Assembly: GCF_002872255.1 (NCBI RefSeq) | Contig: NZ_NIPR01000005.1 | Coordinates: forward strand, 1 to 64,000 | Length of the DNA stretch: 64,000 bases | From: Companilactobacillus nuruki | GTDB taxonomy: Bacteria; Bacillota; Bacilli; Lactobacillales; Lactobacillaceae | Reading direction: 5' to 3' | Shown here: piece after piece, positions 61,521 to 64,000 of the stretch | Layout: each line of letters starts with the position of its first letter | Numbering within the stretch: position 1 is the stretch's first letter | Translations under genes and position numbers: made by a program | Notes under the pieces: generated by a model | Told to the model about the DNA's origin: nothing | Seen by the model: the letters and a program-made list of their open reading frames with translations, nothing else | The model's database searches: none

Positions 61521-61674
61521 GTCTCACAACATCTAACTTTTTTTCACGTGTACTGCTCAATATCTATTAAATTATCTTAATTTGTTTTTAATAAAATTAA
61601 GAAATGAGTTGTGTTCGTTTAGAATTTGGGTAATAATGAAAATTACGTTTTTCTTTTTCATTAGGGGGTTTTTC

Positions 61675-63081
61675 ATGAAGAGTATTTTTAAAAAAGAAAG
61701 TGTTGAAAACTATGTCAAAGCAGATTCTCATTTAGTGAGAACTCTACACGCCAAAGATTTGGTTGCATTAGGAATCGGTGCCGTTATTGGGACTGGGATT
61801 TTCATACTACCAGGTCACGAAGCTGCACTTCATGCTGGACCGGCAGTCGTCATCGCCTTTTTAGTGGCAGCTTTAGTTTCCGGAATGGTGGGTATGGCTT
61901 ACGCCGAATTCTCTTCAGCCATGCCCGTTGCTGGTTCGGCTTACTCTTTTGGCTCCGTAATTTATGGCGAATTCGTCGGCTGGTTATTGGGATGGGCCTT
62001 GATCCTGGAATATTTCTTGGCCGTTTCCGCTGAAGCCACAGGTTTTGCTTCTTATTTCAATGATAATATTTTAGCGGCCTTTGGTATCACTTTGCCTAAA
62101 GCCTTACAGGCCGGACCTTTAGAAGGCGGCGTCATCAATTTAACTGCTGGCTTAATTGTCTTAATTGTTTCTTTCATTATTTTCCACGGTGTCGACCTAT
62201 CTAAAAGAATCGAAAATATTGCCGTAGTCGTTAAAGTGGCAATCATCATTCTCTTTATCGTAGTCGGAGTCTTCTATATTAAGACATCCAATTACGTACC
62301 ATTCTATCCAGCAAAATTTCATTCATCACCATTCGGTCTAGGTGGTATTTCTACTGCTGCCGCCACTGTCTTCTTTGCTTTCATTGGCTTTGATGCCTTA
62401 GCTGCCAATTCGGCAGAAACTGTTGATCCTGGTAAGAACGTCGTCAAAGGTATTATAGGAACTGTTATTGTAGCGGTTGTCCTTTACGTGGCCTTCTCTT
62501 TTGTCCTAACTGGAATCGTTCACTATACTAAATTGAACGTTGATGATCCGGCCGCCTACGCTTTGAAAGTTGTTCATTTAGGTGCTTGGAATAAAATTAT
62601 CACTTTAGGTGCTCTGATTGGTATTTTTACAGCCATGATTACGATGTTCTTTGGTGGTTCTAGACTAGTCTACGCTCTTGGCCGTGATGGCCTTTTGCCT
62701 AAATTTCTGGGTCGTGTTAATTCTAAACGAGCTGTTCCAACTAATGCCATTATCATTGCAACAGTTATTCAAACATTCTTTGCAGCTTTAGTACCACTAA
62801 CACAATTAGCTTCTTTAATTAATGCTGGAACATTATTAGCATTCGCCTTTATCTCATTTGGAATTATCCCTTTGAGACATCGTAAAGATATTCCAAATGA
62901 CGGTTTCAAAATGCCACTGTATCCGGTATTACCAATACTTTCAGGACTATTTAGCGTCTACTTCATCGTTATGTTGCCAAGTCTGACCAAAATGTCCGTT
63001 TCACTCTGGTTAATTTTAGGCGTGATTTTCTACTTTGCTTATGGAATTAGACATTCTAAGTTACAACAGAGTAACGATTAA
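61675..63081 (+). CDS. APC family amino acid permease (CAT/YfnA-like)
   Basis: ATG 61675 follows AGGGGG, giving 468 residues with 12 predicted helices. The APC signature IGAVIGTGIFILPG lies near residues 35-48 and the substrate loop region PVAGSAYSFGSVIYGEFVGW near 84-103. GGSRLVYALGRDGLLPK is near 330. It is close to BcaP/YfnA-type branched-chain or cationic amino acid transporters; substrate not assigned. Uptake is proton-coupled. It ends with a terminator. Codon use and base composition are somewhat GC-richer than its neighbours. Confidence 0.9.
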   Translation: MKSIFKKESVENYVKADSHLVRTLHAKDLVALGIGAVIGTGIFILPGHEAALHAGPAVVIAFLVAALVSGMVGMAYAEFSSAMPVAGSAYSFGSVIYGEFVGWLLGWALILEYFLAVSAEATGFASYFNDNILAAFGITLPKALQAGPLEGGVINLTAGLIVLIVSFIIFHGVDLSKRIENIAVVVKVAIIILFIVVGVFYIKTSNYVPFYPAKFHSSPFGLGGISTAAATVFFAFIGFDALAANSAETVDPGKNVVKGIIGTVIVAVVLYVAFSFVLTGIVHYTKLNVDDPAAYALKVVHLGAWNKIITLGALIGIFTAMITMFFGGSRLVYALGRDGLLPKFLGRVNSKRAVPTNAIIIATVIQTFFAALVPLTQLASLINAGTLLAFAFISFGIIPLRHRKDIPNDGFKMPLYPVLPILSGLFSVYFIVMLPSLTKMSVSLWLILGVIFYFAYGIRHSKLQQSND

Positions 63082-63094
63082 CTAATACTAATGA

Positions 63095-63139
63095 GAAATC
63101 CAATATAACAATCAAAATGATTATTGTATTGGATTTTTT
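63095..63139. terminator. Terminator after the permease gene
   Basis: AAATCCAATA (63096-) and TATTGGATTT form the outer stem, with an inner AACAATC/GATTATT pairing and a T-run. Confidence 0.75.
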
Positions 63140-63155
63140 AATATCATTAATCCTT

Positions 63156-63995
63156 TTACTCACCCTCAGGAAAATCTGTTGAAGCGGACAAGTCTGTTTC
63201 GGATTTATATTCGGTCAATCTTTTTTCCATTGTTTCAATCGTACTTTGCAATGCTTGAGAACCCAAGACCATATGTAATGGCATATCATCATTATCCACG
63301 CTTTCTACGATTCTGGCTGCCATTCTTGCTGGGTCTCCGGGTGCCAATCCGTTGGCTGGATCAAGCATTTTCAAAAAGGCATGGGCTGGATTATTATCAT
63401 ATTCTTTCATTAAATTAGCGACGTGGGCACTACCATAACGAAATTCAGTTCTTGCGCCACCTGGCTCTACAATCGTCATCCCGATATTAAATTGTGCTAC
63501 CTCTTGGGCAACGGATTCACAGAAACCTTCAATTCCAAATTTAGCCGCATGATACATTGAATTACCAGCAAAAGCGACTTGACCGCCATAAGATGAAATT
63601 TGAATAATTTGTCCATGATTTTGTTTACGCATAAATGGTAAAACTGAACGAATCATTTGAATAGAACCTGTCAAATCAGTAGCCAGAATCTTTTCAACAT
63701 CCTCATCACTCAATTCTTCAGCTGCTCCAAACAAGCCATAGCCTGCGTTATTAACCAAAACATCGATTTGATGTTCAGCGCCTATTCTGTTTACTAATTC
63801 ATGAATTGCTGAAACATCGGTCACATCCAGGATTTCACAAATAAATCTTTCTGGATATTTATCAATCAGATCCTGTACTTTTTTAGTGTTTCTAACTGTT
63901 CCAATAACTGTATTACCTGATTCCAATAATTGCGTAGTCATGGCGCGACCAAAACCACTACTTACTCCTGTAATTAACCATGTTCTTTTTGTCAT
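63156..63995 (-). CDS. Short-chain dehydrogenase/reductase
   Basis: The 279-residue classical SDR has GVSSGFGRAMTTQLL at residues 9-23, VNNAGYGLFGAAEE, IQISSYGGQ and YHAAKFGIEGF (YxxxK). The C-terminal extension (about 250-279) with acidic and Ser residues is typical of the longer retinol-dehydrogenase-like group. The frame is complete, but the Shine-Dalgarno site lies past the window end. The substrate is unknown. Confidence 0.9.
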   Translation of the reverse strand: MTKRTWLITGVSSGFGRAMTTQLLESGNTVIGTVRNTKKVQDLIDKYPERFICEILDVTDVSAIHELVNRIGAEHQIDVLVNNAGYGLFGAAEELSDEDVEKILATDLTGSIQMIRSVLPFMRKQNHGQIIQISSYGGQVAFAGNSMYHAAKFGIEGFCESVAQEVAQFNIGMTIVEPGGARTEFRYGSAHVANLMKEYDNNPAHAFLKMLDPANGLAPGDPARMAARIVESVDNDDMPLHMVLGSQALQSTIETMEKRLTEYKSETDLSASTDFPEGE

Positions 63996-64000
63996 AACGT

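Noticed and set aside
1-64000. CRISPR arrays, insertion sequences, prophage, tRNA or rRNA genes
   Set aside because: No regularly spaced repeats, no transposase or integrase motifs and no cloverleaf or rRNA landmarks were seen.

Overview
The window is about 64 kb of low-GC Gram-positive chromosome and fits a member of the Lactobacillaceae. Supporting signs are strong AGGAGG-type ribosome binding sites, frequent TTG starts, a T-box leader, a PyrR-type car attenuator, WxL-like surface proteins, a C69 dipeptidase, PepN, and a Wzx/Wzy exopolysaccharide locus with a BY-kinase. The fit to a Companilactobacillus-like species is a guess. I see no rRNA, tRNA, CRISPR array, insertion sequence or prophage.

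Layout. 1-5.5 kb: the tail of an unknown gene, a YeiH-type transporter divergent from a LysR regulator, a cyclophilin, an acetyltransferase, small DUF proteins and an MscS channel. 5.5-8.5 kb: a large secreted WxL-like protein. 9-13.3 kb: two oxidoreductases, a TetR regulator and a C69 dipeptidase. 13.4-17.8 kb: sbcDC. 17.8-22.6 kb: carAB behind two tandem promoter/PyrR-attenuator cassettes. 22.6-26.6 kb: a divergent pair made of an HNH-fold protein, whose catalytic residues look degenerate, and a PLD-helicase-DUF3427 protein. This is the best candidate for an undescribed nucleic-acid-directed system. 26.7-39.9 kb: the exopolysaccharide locus, read on the minus strand. It runs from a BIG/WxL-like surface protein and an EpsG-type polymerase through Wzz, BY-kinase, priming transferase, four glycosyltransferases, UDP-galactopyranose mutase and Wzx to an LCP ligase. 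40-43.7 kb: a MocR regulator divergent from a LysE exporter, then T-box-controlled asnA. 43.7-50 kb: a LytTR/LiaF-like pair, N-formylglutamate amidohydrolase, a Bax-inhibitor-like protein and a three-gene zinc-ribbon/GDSL operon. 50-55.5 kb: a manganese-type ABC transporter and pepN. 55.5-64 kb: stress and redox genes (MerR/SDR, LysR, zinc alcohol dehydrogenase, NmrA-like, cytochrome b5-like), an amino acid permease and an SDR.

Regulation is unusually readable. There are direct or inverted repeats beside the LysR, TetR, MocR, LytTR and MerR genes, a MerR-type promoter with a 19-bp spacer, a T-box with an AAC specifier, and at least fifteen hairpin terminators. Five of these terminators share an AGTAATC/GATTACT-like core. 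One promoter-terminator unit near 50.1 kb has no gene in it and may encode a small RNA.

All calls rest on reading motifs and comparing with remembered families. No database search was run. Starts were chosen by Shine-Dalgarno spacing and often differ from the longest open frame.
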